The position numbers and the translations under genes are program-made. Below, in pieces: positions 56,214-64,000 of a DNA stretch of 64,000 nt (position 1 is the first letter of the stretch; each line of letters starts with the position of its first letter). The stretch lies in NCBI GenBank assembly GCA_024278855.1, contig JAJRSJ010000005.1:1-64000 (forward strand). The letters are read 5' to 3'. The notes below the pieces were generated by a model. It saw only the letters and a program-made list of their open reading frames with translations, had not been told where the DNA came from and ran no database searches. This DNA comes from Alphaproteobacteria bacterium. Lineage in GTDB: Bacteria; Pseudomonadota; Alphaproteobacteria; Caulobacterales; Maricaulaceae.

Positions 56214-59129
56214 ATGTTGGACAAGAGTTTTAATCCGAGCGAGGCCGAACAGCGCATTTACGAAGCTTGGGAAAACAGCGGCGCGTTTAAGCCCCGCCCT
56301 GCCCGGCCTACGGACACCAAGGACGATAATTATTCCATCGTCATCCCGCCGCCCAATGTCACGGGCAATCTGCATATGGGCCATGCGCTCAACAACACCC
56401 TGCAAGACATTCTCATCCGCTATAACCGCATGCAAGGCAAGGCGGTACTGTGGCAGCCGGGCATGGACCATGCCGGCATTGCCACACAAATGGTGGTCGA
56501 GCGGCAAATGGCCGAAGCAGGAGAGCCCAAACGCACCGAGATAGGCCGCGAGGCGTTCATCAAGAAAGTTTGGGAATGGAAAGAAAAATCAGGCGGCACG
56601 ATTGAGAAACAAACCCGCAGGCTCGGCGCGTCTTGCGACTGGTCACGCACACGCTTTACCATGGACGACGGTCTGTCGGACGCCGTGCGCAAAGTGTTTG
56701 TGCAAATGTATAATGAAGGGCTGATTTACCGCGATAAACGTCTGGTCAATTGGGATCCCCACTTCCAAACCGCCATCTCCAATATCGAGGTTGAAAACGA
56801 AGAACGAGACGGTTTTTTCTGGCATTTCAAATACCCGCTTGAAAACGGTGAAACCTACGAATATGTGGAAAAAGACGAGGACGGCAAAGTCACCTTGCGC
56901 GAGACCCGCGACTATATTTCCATCGCCACCACCCGCCCCGAAACCATGCTCGGCGACGGCGCGGTGGCCGTACATCCGTCCGACGAACGCTATGCGCCTA
57001 TCGTAGGCAAACGGGTTTTGCTCCCCCTAGCCGACAGATATATCCCGATCATCACCGACCGTTACCCCGACCCGGACAAAGGTTCCGGCGCCGTAAAAAT
57101 CACCGGGGCCCACGATTTCAACGACTACGAAGTCGCCAAACGTCACGACCTGCCCCTGCACGTAATCATGGACGAAAAAGCCCGCATGAAAGCGGGCGAG
57201 ATTATGCCAGAAAAATATGTCGGCATGGACAGGTTCGATGCCCGCAAAGCCGTAGTCGCGGACATAGACGCGCTCGGGCTTTTAGAAAAAGTCGAAGACC
57301 ACAAAGCCGCCGTCCCCATTGGCGATAGATCCGGCGTAGTCATAGAACCCATGCTGACGGATCAATGGTATGTGGACGCGAAGAAATTATCGGTAGATGC
57401 GGTAGCCGCCATGAATGCGGGGCATTCTGGCGAGGACGGGGATAAAGGCGAAACCCGTTTCATCCCGCCCAATTGGAAAAAGACATGGGACCAATGGATG
57501 GACGAAATCCAGCCCTGGTGTATCTCCAGACAACTCTGGTGGGGGCATCAGGTTCCGGCTTGGTATGGGCCAGAAAATCCAATTTCAGAGAATCAAGAGA
57601 GAGTTGATTATTCAGGTTTAAAACCTTTCGTCGCTCATAACGCAACATCCGCAATTAGTCTTGCTCAAAAATATTACGATGAAACATATGGCACAGGAAA
57701 AATAAAGGTCACAGGTACAGTAGATGGCGGTGGCGAGCCAAGATCACCCGGTATGGACGTGAGACAAAGGTCAGGTGGCTCAAATCTCCATACAGGCGAA
57801 ATACATGTTGATCTGACCCGCGACCCAGACGTACTCGACACATGGTTCTCGTCTGGCCTTTGGCCGTTCGCCACCCTTGGCTGGCCGGAGGAGACGCCGG
57901 AGTTTGACCGCTTCTACCCGACCTCCACCCTTGTTACCGCATTTGATATTATCTTTTTCTGGGTGGCGCGGATGATGATGCAGGGTTTGCATTTAACCGG
58001 GCAAGTGCCGTTTAAGGACGTGTATATCCATGCGCTGGTGTTGGATGAACACGGCCAGAAAATGTCCAAATCCAAGGGCAATGTGGTTGACCCGCTTGTG
58101 CTGATCGACAAATACGGCGCGGACGCTCTGCGGTTCTCGCTGGCCGCCCAAGCGGCCCAGGGCCGCAATATCCGGCTCTCGGAACCACGCATCGAGGGCT
58201 ACCGTAATTTCGGCACCAAGCTATGGAACGCCGCCAATTTTTGCCAGCTGAAAGGCTGCGCCCCCGTAACCGGGTTCGACCCGCTCTCGTGCCAACAAAC
58301 CGTCAATAAATGGGTTGTCGGCGAGGTCGCCAAGGCGTCTGCACTGGTCACATCAGCCATCGAAGCCTATAGATTTAACGAAGCCGCAGACGCCGCCTAC
58401 AAGTTTTCACGTGGACAGTATTGTGACTGGTATGTGGAACTGATCCAGCCGGTATTCGATTCTGGAGATGATGAAGCAATCAATGAGACCAAAGCCTGCG
58501 CGGCATGGGCTTTTGATCAAATCCTGAAAATGTTGCACCCGTTCATGCCGTTTATCACCGAGGAACTCTGGGCGCAAACGGCGGGCGAAACACCCCGCGA
58601 GGGCTTCCTCATGGCCGCCCCATGGCCTGATATGGACGACAATTATATCAACACCCAAGCCGAAACCGACATCGCTTGGCTCATTGACCTAATCAGCGAA
58701 GTCCGCTCCGTGCGCACCGAAATGAACATCCCGCCGTCCAAAAAAGCCAAAATGGTACTGGTCGGCGCGTCCGAGCAAACCATATCCCGCATGGGCACTT
58801 ACAAAGAAGCTCTGGAACGCATGGCCCGCATGGAAAATTGGGAGGTCGCCGACACCGCCCCCAAAGGTGCTATCCAGGCGGTTGTCGGCGAAACCACCAT
58901 CGCCATGCCGTTAGAAGGCCTTATCGACCTGAACGCAGAACGCGCCCGAACCCTCAAAGAAATCGCCAAAGTCGAGATTGAGATCAAGAAAATCGACAGC
59001 AAGCTCGCCAATAAAAACTTTACAGACCGCGCCCCCGAAGCCGTTGTCAACGAACAACACACAAGACACACAGCATTTACGGCAGAGCTGGAAAAACTAA
59101 AATCGGCATTGGATAATTTACCAAGCTAG
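56214..59129 (+). CDS. valS: Valyl-tRNA synthetase
   Basis: A 971-residue class I synthetase. The HIGH motif is PPPNVTGNLHMGHAL near residue 45 and KMSKS is in GQKMSKSKGNVVDP near 615. The editing domain, anticodon-binding domain and C-terminal coiled coil (VEIEIKKIDSKLANKNFTDRAPEAVV) are present. Between WYGPENP (~residue 450) and DPDVLDTWFSSGLWPF (~540) there are about 84 residues, roughly 45 more than in E. coli; the DNA there (about 57570-57830) is clearly richer in A/T and reads unlike its surroundings. Function should be normal. Confidence 0.97.
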   Translation: MLDKSFNPSEAEQRIYEAWENSGAFKPRPARPTDTKDDNYSIVIPPPNVTGNLHMGHALNNTLQDILIRYNRMQGKAVLWQPGMDHAGIATQMVVERQMAEAGEPKRTEIGREAFIKKVWEWKEKSGGTIEKQTRRLGASCDWSRTRFTMDDGLSDAVRKVFVQMYNEGLIYRDKRLVNWDPHFQTAISNIEVENEERDGFFWHFKYPLENGETYEYVEKDEDGKVTLRETRDYISIATTRPETMLGDGAVAVHPSDERYAPIVGKRVLLPLADRYIPIITDRYPDPDKGSGAVKITGAHDFNDYEVAKRHDLPLHVIMDEKARMKAGEIMPEKYVGMDRFDARKAVVADIDALGLLEKVEDHKAAVPIGDRSGVVIEPMLTDQWYVDAKKLSVDAVAAMNAGHSGEDGDKGETRFIPPNWKKTWDQWMDEIQPWCISRQLWWGHQVPAWYGPENPISENQERVDYSGLKPFVAHNATSAISLAQKYYDETYGTGKIKVTGTVDGGGEPRSPGMDVRQRSGGSNLHTGEIHVDLTRDPDVLDTWFSSGLWPFATLGWPEETPEFDRFYPTSTLVTAFDIIFFWVARMMMQGLHLTGQVPFKDVYIHALVLDEHGQKMSKSKGNVVDPLVLIDKYGADALRFSLAAQAAQGRNIRLSEPRIEGYRNFGTKLWNAANFCQLKGCAPVTGFDPLSCQQTVNKWVVGEVAKASALVTSAIEAYRFNEAADAAYKFSRGQYCDWYVELIQPVFDSGDDEAINETKACAAWAFDQILKMLHPFMPFITEELWAQTAGETPREGFLMAAPWPDMDDNYINTQAETDIAWLIDLISEVRSVRTEMNIPPSKKAKMVLVGASEQTISRMGTYKEALERMARMENWEVADTAPKGAIQAVVGETTIAMPLEGLIDLNAERARTLKEIAKVEIEIKKIDSKLANKNFTDRAPEAVVNEQHTRHTAFTAELEKLKSALDNLPS

Positions 59130-59187
59130 GGCAATGTAGCTAAAGGAAAGCATAAAGCCCCCGCAAATTGAGAGTTGTGATAGCCGG

Positions 59188-60480
59188 CTATTTAGTATTG
59201 AAACTCCAAATTTCCGGCACATCTACAAGCATGTCTTGGTAATACGTTTGGAAACCGGGGAGTTTGACTTGGTTTAGAAAACTTGAATAGGCCAGATAAC
59301 TGACCAGAAACCGCATATCGCTGATCCAGGGCGGCAGGATTTTGGCCGGGATTATCTTCCCATTTGCCGCCAAGATAGCCATAGCGGGAATATCCTCGAT
59401 GTCTAATTTACCCACGAACAAGAGCCGCAATAAATCGGCCCGACCAAGCTTGGTAGCCGTGCGCATGAAATTATGGACGCGCAGCAAACCGTTGAGATAA
59501 ACCCCGTCTTTAGTAAACGGCGCCCCGCCGGTAATGACGCCGCCCCTGAACACCCGGCGCGTATCGGCGAAAGCCTGCGTGCTTGGGTTGTCACAAGATT
59601 TAAAGTATCGGAACACCTGCATAAAATCCGCCCCGTCCACCGACATTTGTATGGCAATCACCCGGTCAACCAGACGGCGAAACCGCACCGGATCCATAGC
59701 ACCAGTAATGATTTCGGCGAATACGGCCAAGCCTTCTTGGATCTCGGTCGTGCCTGCATGGGAAGCACCGAGGATGGGAAAGTCCGCCTGTGTTCGCCCG
59801 TTTCGAGCCGTTGCCACATGGACGAGGGCTTCATGGTGCAAGAGTTGGCGCACATCCAAGGCGGTAAAACGAGCATCAGAACGCACCCGGATTCGCCGCG
59901 ACCCGGCCAAAACCTTGGCGGACAAATCCGGAGACAATTCGGCAATAGGCGCATTGCCATCAAAATAGCGGGATAATTTGCCCGACAAGCGCTTGGTAAA
60001 TTCTTCCGCCCCGAAATCTTCGTCCGCGCCGCCCAATACCAATTGTTCGAAACTTAGCCCCGACAATGTCCCGTCTAAATGCTTGGCCAGATCTACATTT
60101 CTGGTTTTACGGTCAAGCATGGTATCGGTTGGTGTGCCGTAGAGCCGTTTTGAATGGCTATAAAATTCCGGCGTGCCGACGGCCTCTAACATATTGGCCC
60201 CATGCTCCAACTTATTCGCGGTTCGGCTTAACCATTGCAACACCGGATGCTCGCCCGCCACCAATGGCTTAATTTTTGCAAGTTCTGCACGGGTTTTCTC
60301 GCCGTCAAATTTCGGATATTCAGGCTTTGGTAAACCCGCACACCCGCTCGCTAAAAACGCCGCTTCAATTTCAGGTTCCCAGTTTAGTGTGCGCAAAATT
60401 CGAATTTTGCGTTCCGCCTGTTTGAGCAATTTAGCCGCCCTACTCGCTTGTTCATAAATTTTCGGGCTGAGACCGGACAT
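59188..60480 (-). CDS. DUF1704 / QEGLA-motif putative metallopeptidase
   Basis: A 430-residue protein. HHEALVHVATARNG carries an HExxxH-type metal motif, followed by TTEIQEGLAVFAEIITG with the QEGLA motif, as in proteins annotated flavohemoglobin expression-modulating QEGLA motif protein and related to the eukaryotic tubulin carboxypeptidase MATCAP. Peptidase activity is a family-based inference. I chose ATG 60480, just after the tdk stop; a longer frame to 60561 overlaps tdk. Confidence 0.88.
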   Translation of the reverse strand: MSGLSPKIYEQASRAAKLLKQAERKIRILRTLNWEPEIEAAFLASGCAGLPKPEYPKFDGEKTRAELAKIKPLVAGEHPVLQWLSRTANKLEHGANMLEAVGTPEFYSHSKRLYGTPTDTMLDRKTRNVDLAKHLDGTLSGLSFEQLVLGGADEDFGAEEFTKRLSGKLSRYFDGNAPIAELSPDLSAKVLAGSRRIRVRSDARFTALDVRQLLHHEALVHVATARNGRTQADFPILGASHAGTTEIQEGLAVFAEIITGAMDPVRFRRLVDRVIAIQMSVDGADFMQVFRYFKSCDNPSTQAFADTRRVFRGGVITGGAPFTKDGVYLNGLLRVHNFMRTATKLGRADLLRLLFVGKLDIEDIPAMAILAANGKIIPAKILPPWISDMRFLVSYLAYSSFLNQVKLPGFQTYYQDMLVDVPEIWSFNTK

Positions 60481-60484
60481 CACA

Positions 60485-61075
60485 TTACCCGGTATCTTTA
60501 TGGGGCTCACCGGATTTCCAATGCTTGCGGCACACGGATGCATAAACATCATTACCGCCAATCACGACTTGGGTTCCGGCCTTTACCGACTTGCCACCTG
60601 CGTCCATGCGCAGCACCATAGAAGCTTTGCTGCCGCACCAACATATGGTGCGAATTTCGCGCAGATGATCGGCGAGCGCCAACAGGGCCGCACTGCCGGG
60701 GAATAATTCGCCGGCAAAATCCGTGCGCAGACCGTAACATAAAACCGGAATGCGAAGCTCGTCTGTCACTTTAGAGAGCTGCCAAACCTGTTCAGCACTT
60801 AAAAATGGCGCCTCGTCGATCATCACGCAATCAACCGGGTTTTCCTTGTGGCGTGCCGTAATCGCAGCATATACATCCGTACCACTTGAAAATAAATCTG
60901 CCGGTTTATCCAAACCAATGCGCGACGCAATTTGCCCAACCCCGGCCCGATCGTCCAAAGCCGCCGTCATGAGCAAAGTCCGCATGCCTTGCTCATAATA
61001 GTTATGGCTAGCCTGCAAAAGCACCGTAGACTTGCCCGCATTCATCGCGGAATAGTTAAAATATAATTTGGCCAA
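60485..61075 (-). CDS. tdk: Thymidine kinase
   Basis: A 196-residue salvage enzyme phosphorylating thymidine. The P-loop is SAMNAGKST (residues 9-17), Walker B-like VMIDEAPFL with the catalytic Glu, the substrate lasso [23 protein letters not shown], and zinc cysteines in ICWCGSKAS and VCRKH. Full length for the type II family. Upstream of the DUF1704 gene with 4 bases between. Confidence 0.96.
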   Translation of the reverse strand: MAKLYFNYSAMNAGKSTVLLQASHNYYEQGMRTLLMTAALDDRAGVGQIASRIGLDKPADLFSSGTDVYAAITARHKENPVDCVMIDEAPFLSAEQVWQLSKVTDELRIPVLCYGLRTDFAGELFPGSAALLALADHLREIRTICWCGSKASMVLRMDAGGKSVKAGTQVVIGGNDVYASVCRKHWKSGEPHKDTG

Positions 61076-61137
61076 TTTGTTGCTTTAGAATCTGTTAAAA
61101 CAAAACCTTACTGCGAACAAAAGCTTGGCGCAAATAC

Positions 61138-61806
61138 CTAGCCAATAATAAACTTTGCTAAATCTGCTGGTGGCATCAGGCCTTGCAGATTTCTTGGATC
61201 GTCGATTGGTTTTCCGACATTTGTGGTCACAGGTAATATACCGGCCCAGATCGGCAACCCATAATCATCTTCATCATCCACGGGCGGGCCTGTCCTGATT
61301 TTGGCAGAGGCCTCATCAATCGGTATCGATAGAATACTGGTCGCTTTTAATTCCTTTGCCAACATAGGCCGCATATTGTCCCAACGGCCGGGAAACCATT
61401 GCTCAAACATAGCTTTCAAACTCGCGGTTTTGGCGGCTTCGCCTTCGACTAAACTGGCTTTGCCAAACATCATCACCGACCTATAATTGACACTATGATG
61501 AAATGCGGATCGCGCCATGACCATGCCGTCCATGAGGGTAACGGCCATACAGACATCCGTCCCCTCAGCCTTGCGTATCAAGCGGCTCGCTGCGGATCCG
61601 TGCCAGTAAACATGCGCTCCTTCGCGCTACTGCAAAGTGGGCGTGACCACTGGTTTACCTTCAAAACTATATGCCACATGACATAAGGGCATCGCGTCCA
61701 GAATATTATAGATCGTATCCTTGGAATAATCAGCGCGCTTATGTCCTCTTTTTACGCGGGTGCGCTCGGATGCGGGGCCTTGTTTTCCTATACTTTTTTT
61801 AGACAT
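61138..61806 (-). pseudogene. Pyridoxamine-5'-phosphate-oxidase-like flavin protein, interrupted by in-frame TAG
   Basis: The ATG at 61806 has GGAGG 5 bases upstream. The frame runs KADYSKDTIYNILDAMPLCH and VVTPTLQ, then TAG at codon 60 (61627-61629), then REGAHVYWHGSAASRLIRK and on to NLQGLMPPADLAKFIIG, 222 residues in all. The split-barrel FMN-binding fold (HVYWHGSAASR) marks the PNPOx-like superfamily. Relatives have Trp (TLQWREG) where the TAG stands, so TGG-to-TAG is likely. The remaining sequence is intact. Confidence 0.82.
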
Positions 61807-61882
61807 TATACCTCCCGTATTTGCGCGCAAGCTAGCGCAAATATTACGTTCAGCAAAACAAGCATGGTTTCAATATATTACT

Positions 61883-62224
61883 CTACTCAAAAACCATGAC
61901 ACCATCATTGATCTTACCCCACCGGATTGCTTTATAGTCTTTAAGGTAATTTTCAGGGTTGCGCCAAGGCATGTGTTTGCCTTGTTTTGGCAAGACGTCC
62001 AATGCACGCAAGAAATACCCCGAACGCAAATTGACCAATCGCTCCGTCTCCATGTCGGAGTCCGACCGAATGCCGGGATATTTAAATAAATCCCAAGTGC
62101 CGCCTAAATTCTCCCGGCTTTCCAGTACGGCATAGGACTGATCGGGACTGGTCATGGTCAGATGACATCCGGCCCCAATCCCGGAAATCCCCGCACCGAT
62201 TATCAAGACATCAACATGTTCCAT
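61883..62224 (-). pseudogene. Remnant of a flavin-dependent (Baeyer-Villiger/AlmA-like) monooxygenase with its middle deleted
   Basis: 113 residues. Residues 1-58 ([43 protein letters not shown]) are the FAD-binding start. Residue 59 on ([47 protein letters not shown]) is the C-terminal end of the same family. About 380 central residues, with the NADPH site and the fingerprint motif, are missing, with the frame kept. The junction is at about 62050. The product cannot be an active monooxygenase. Confidence 0.85.
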
Positions 62225-62249
62225 TAAATTATATCACCAAGCAAACCCG

Positions 62250-62912
62250 TCACCAAGGAAGCTCATAGCCCTCAGCGTGCCAGAATGTACCGCTTGTGTC
62301 CATGCTAAGCGCGTCCATACGTTCTATTAGCCCGGCGGCAGCAGTGCTTGCGTCGGTCATACCATTACCATTTGTCATATTCGTGCGCACATACCCCGGA
62401 TGCAGGAGGGTAACGGCAATACCGCGCGGGCGCATATCATGGGACAGGTTTACCCCGGCCATATTGGCGGCGGTTTTGGACATGCGGTAGCCGTACATGC
62501 CGCCGGATGAATTATCGTCCAGAGAGCCAACCCGCGAGGTGACGATTCCGATTTTGGCACCATCTTTAAGGTTTGCGTTCAGGGCTTGGGTGACGCGAAG
62601 TGGCCCGAGCGTATTGACCTCATATTGTGCGCGCATCCGCTCAAAATCGAGGGTCCCAAAGCTCTCACCCGTAAGGATACCGGCATTGTTGATCAGTACA
62701 TCAAGCTTGCGCTCACCAACAATTTTTGCCAAAGCCGCCACACTGTCCGCACTGGTGACATCAATGTTTTGGGCAATCTCGCACCCCGCCGCACGCAGTT
62801 CATCACTGGCGCTGCGACAAGTGGCAATCACTTCGTCCCCCCGCTGCGCATATTGTTTCGCCATCTCAAGACCAATGCCCTGATTAGTCCCGGTAATTAA
62901 TATTTGTGCCAT
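62250..62912 (-). CDS. SDR-family oxidoreductase
   Basis: A 220-residue Rossmann-fold dehydrogenase/reductase. TGTNQGIGLEMAKQYAQRGD (cofactor loop), NNAGIL, and catalytic Ser/Tyr/Lys in SRVGSLDDNSSGGMYGYRMSK; HPGYVRTNM follows. Substrate unknown. I chose ATG 62912; the open frame continues upstream only because a 12-bp repeat has no stop. Directly downstream is the truncated monooxygenase. Confidence 0.9.
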   Translation of the reverse strand: MAQILITGTNQGIGLEMAKQYAQRGDEVIATCRSASDELRAAGCEIAQNIDVTSADSVAALAKIVGERKLDVLINNAGILTGESFGTLDFERMRAQYEVNTLGPLRVTQALNANLKDGAKIGIVTSRVGSLDDNSSGGMYGYRMSKTAANMAGVNLSHDMRPRGIAVTLLHPGYVRTNMTNGNGMTDASTAAAGLIERMDALSMDTSGTFWHAEGYELPW

Positions 62913-62926
62913 TTTGTTTCTCCCTA

Positions 62927-63010
62927 GTCTGGTATCAAGTCTGGTATCAAGTCTGGTATCAAGTCTGGTATCAAGTCTGGGATCAAGTCTGGCACCAAGC
63001 CCAGCACCAA
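62927..63010. repeat. 12-bp tandem repeat array, 7 copies
   Basis: Four exact copies of GTCTGGTATCAA, then GTCTGGGATCAA, GTCTGGCACCAA and GCCCAGCACCAA. It lies 15 bases upstream of the SDR start, between gene and any promoter. The decay in one direction shows growth from one end. Copies may vary between strains. Confidence 0.92.
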
Positions 63011-63411
63011 TAGCATCATACCCGTTGGGTTGACGTTGTGCTACTTCATTCTTGAACATCCGGTAAATAAATGGGACGTCCGTGTGGTTTTGCCCGACAC
63101 TGGAATACCAGATTAGAGCGCTTAGTTGAGTTTCGTGAGGAGCTAGCCACACGGCGGTGTCTTTTCACATAGGGGGCCCGTAGGTTAGTCGAGAACCAAG
63201 GACCTCACCCGGAGCCGGCCGACCACTCTTTGTTATCAGAGCATCTACACCGACGAAACACCGTCTTCCCTCCAGCCAGCCAACGATCGCTTGCCTGTCC
63301 CTGACGGAAGAACAATTTCAATATAAGGGTAGCCATATAATCAGGGATAAAACTTCTTGTCTTTCTGTAATAATAGAAATTGACACTGTGTGAATAAATT
63401 AGAGACAAACC
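63011..63411. other. Unassigned region, possible mobile-element remnant
   Basis: About 400 bases without a supportable gene. CCGTGTGG (63080-63087) and CCACACGG (63147-63154) form an 8-bp inverted repeat around 59 bases. The sequence around 63150-63300 (GGGGGCCCGTAGGTTAG) reads unlike its surroundings. The part near the hydrolase is A/T-rich. I could not identify the element. Confidence 0.3.
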
Positions 63412-64000
63412 CTATCTACAATTCACACTTAACCATTTGACCACTTCTCCTGTTAACTCCATTCTTGTCCATGAGTATGAATGGTCACCCTCCAGGATTT
63501 TGTGGGTCAGATTTACGCCGTCTGCTTGTTCAAACGCCGCCACCAAAACGCTGTGATAAATGTCCGGCGGTAGAACCGTATCACCTTTGGCAGCCAGCAA
63601 AAATACATTGCGACCGGCGAACTCTCCCGCTTGTTTGGAGACGCTAAATGCGGCCATATTATCGGCAATTTCTGCCATCATACGTTTACCGCTGATGCCC
63701 TTAAGCGGGCCACGCCCAAGTAAGTGTTCTGCGTCCACATAGGCCGAAAACCCGGCGCGGGCCTTTGCCGCCTGCTCCCACCCGTCTGCGTCATCCTCAA
63801 ACCCCTCTACACCCTCAAACATAGAGCCGCGAATGCCGTAATCCACGGGCGACATACCGACCACACAGCCAATTTGTTTGTCCTTTGCCGCCGCCGCCAG
63901 CGCCGCAAACCCGCCCATAGAATGACCGACATAACTTATGCGTTTTGGGTCAATCCGGTATTTGGCAATACTGTCCGGTGCGCGGACAAACATGGCTGCC
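63412..64000 (-). CDS. Alpha/beta hydrolase, 5' end cut by the window edge
   Basis: The C-terminal 196 or so residues of a hydrolase; the frame stays open through the right edge, and the internal Met at 63993 is not the start. The nucleophile elbow is SYVGHSMGGFAALAAAA (GHSMGG), the acid probably in LAAKGDTVLPPDIY, and the His in ILEGDHSYSWTRMEL. Similar to dienelactone-hydrolase or chlorophyllase-like proteins. Substrate unknown. Confidence 0.85.
   Translation of the reverse strand, partial: AAMFVRAPDSIAKYRIDPKRISYVGHSMGGFAALAAAAKDKQIGCVVGMSPVDYGIRGSMFEGVEGFEDDADGWEQAAKARAGFSAYVDAEHLLGRGPLKGISGKRMMAEIADNMAAFSVSKQAGEFAGRNVFLLAAKGDTVLPPDIYHSVLVAAFEQADGVNLTHKILEGDHSYSWTRMELTGEVVKWLSVNCR

Noticed and set aside
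62927-63010. A CRISPR array
   Set aside because: The 12-bp units abut with no spacers and there are no cas genes; it is a simple tandem repeat.
62250-63152. A 300-residue SDR with an RLDT-repeat N-terminal domain
   Set aside because: The extension is only the 12-bp array and upstream non-coding DNA read in frame; the Rossmann fold begins at the Met at 62912.
63205-63408. A 67-codon minus-strand frame near the right end
   Set aside because: No ribosome-binding site, no recognisable similarity and atypical composition; kept as part of the unassigned region.

Overview
The window is a chromosomal segment of an alphaproteobacterium, most likely from the Caulobacterales/Hyphomonadales/Maricaulales side. 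This rests on a CcrM-type GANTC methyltransferase with GANTC sites in its leader, a PopZ-type polar organiser next to valS, the neighbourhood mutY - DUF721 - dsbA - smc, a split ATP synthase F0 operon with a b' subunit, and a tRNA-His that lacks an encoded G-1 and has A73. Base composition is moderate, and genes are dense on both strands with many 4-8 base stop/start overlaps.

Layout. 0-7.2 kb: SPFH/band-7 protein (cut by the left edge) and peroxiredoxin, AlgH/YqgE, a frameshifted methyltransferase, a GT2 glycosyltransferase, a HupE/UreJ-like membrane protein with an anchor protein, and an ArnT/PMT-like glycosyltransferase. 7.2-11.7 kb: a tightly overlapping minus-strand operon, NifU/IscU-like scaffold - amidohydrolase - yidD - thrS. 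11.8-20.9 kb: ccrM, a DUF2793 phage/GTA-like protein, mutY, DUF721/DciA, two DsbA-like oxidoreductases and smc. 21.0-23.6 kb: F0 operon atpI-atpB-atpE-atpF'-atpF. 23.7-33.2 kb: FKBP isomerase, LysR regulator, ispZ, acnA, ihfB, mscL, trpFBA, DUF2147. 33.2-44.5 kb: M16 peptidase, isoprenylcysteine methyltransferase-like protein, AbgT and SLC13 transporters, Bpt and a TRAP transporter. 44.5-54 kb: tRNA-His, two M48 peptidases, AsmA, DsbA, Pcm and TolC. 54-61 kb: a very long PopZ, valS, a DUF1704/QEGLA protein and tdk. 61-64 kb: a decaying accessory end with a nonsense-interrupted flavin-oxidase-like gene, a monooxygenase with its middle deleted, an SDR preceded by a 12-bp repeat array, about 400 bp of unassigned DNA and a partial alpha/beta hydrolase.

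The most striking signal is a set of reading-frame lesions in otherwise well-conserved genes. atpB has TAG and TAA exactly where the family has glutamine. atpF' needs a -1 shift at a T5 run. atpI seems to start at CTG. A TRAP small permease has an in-frame TGA, a PNPOx-like gene an in-frame TAG, and a methyltransferase needs a -1 shift at the slippery heptamer A AAA AAC. All four internal stops can be explained by C:G to T:A changes. Sequencing or assembly error, real decay and recoding cannot be separated from sequence alone. TAA, TAG and TGA also end intact genes here, so global codon reassignment is not supported.

A second theme is many short tandem duplications (unit 12-18 bp) at gene ends, in leaders and in disordered protein linkers. 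Family assignments are from recognition of motifs and protein sequence; no database search was run.
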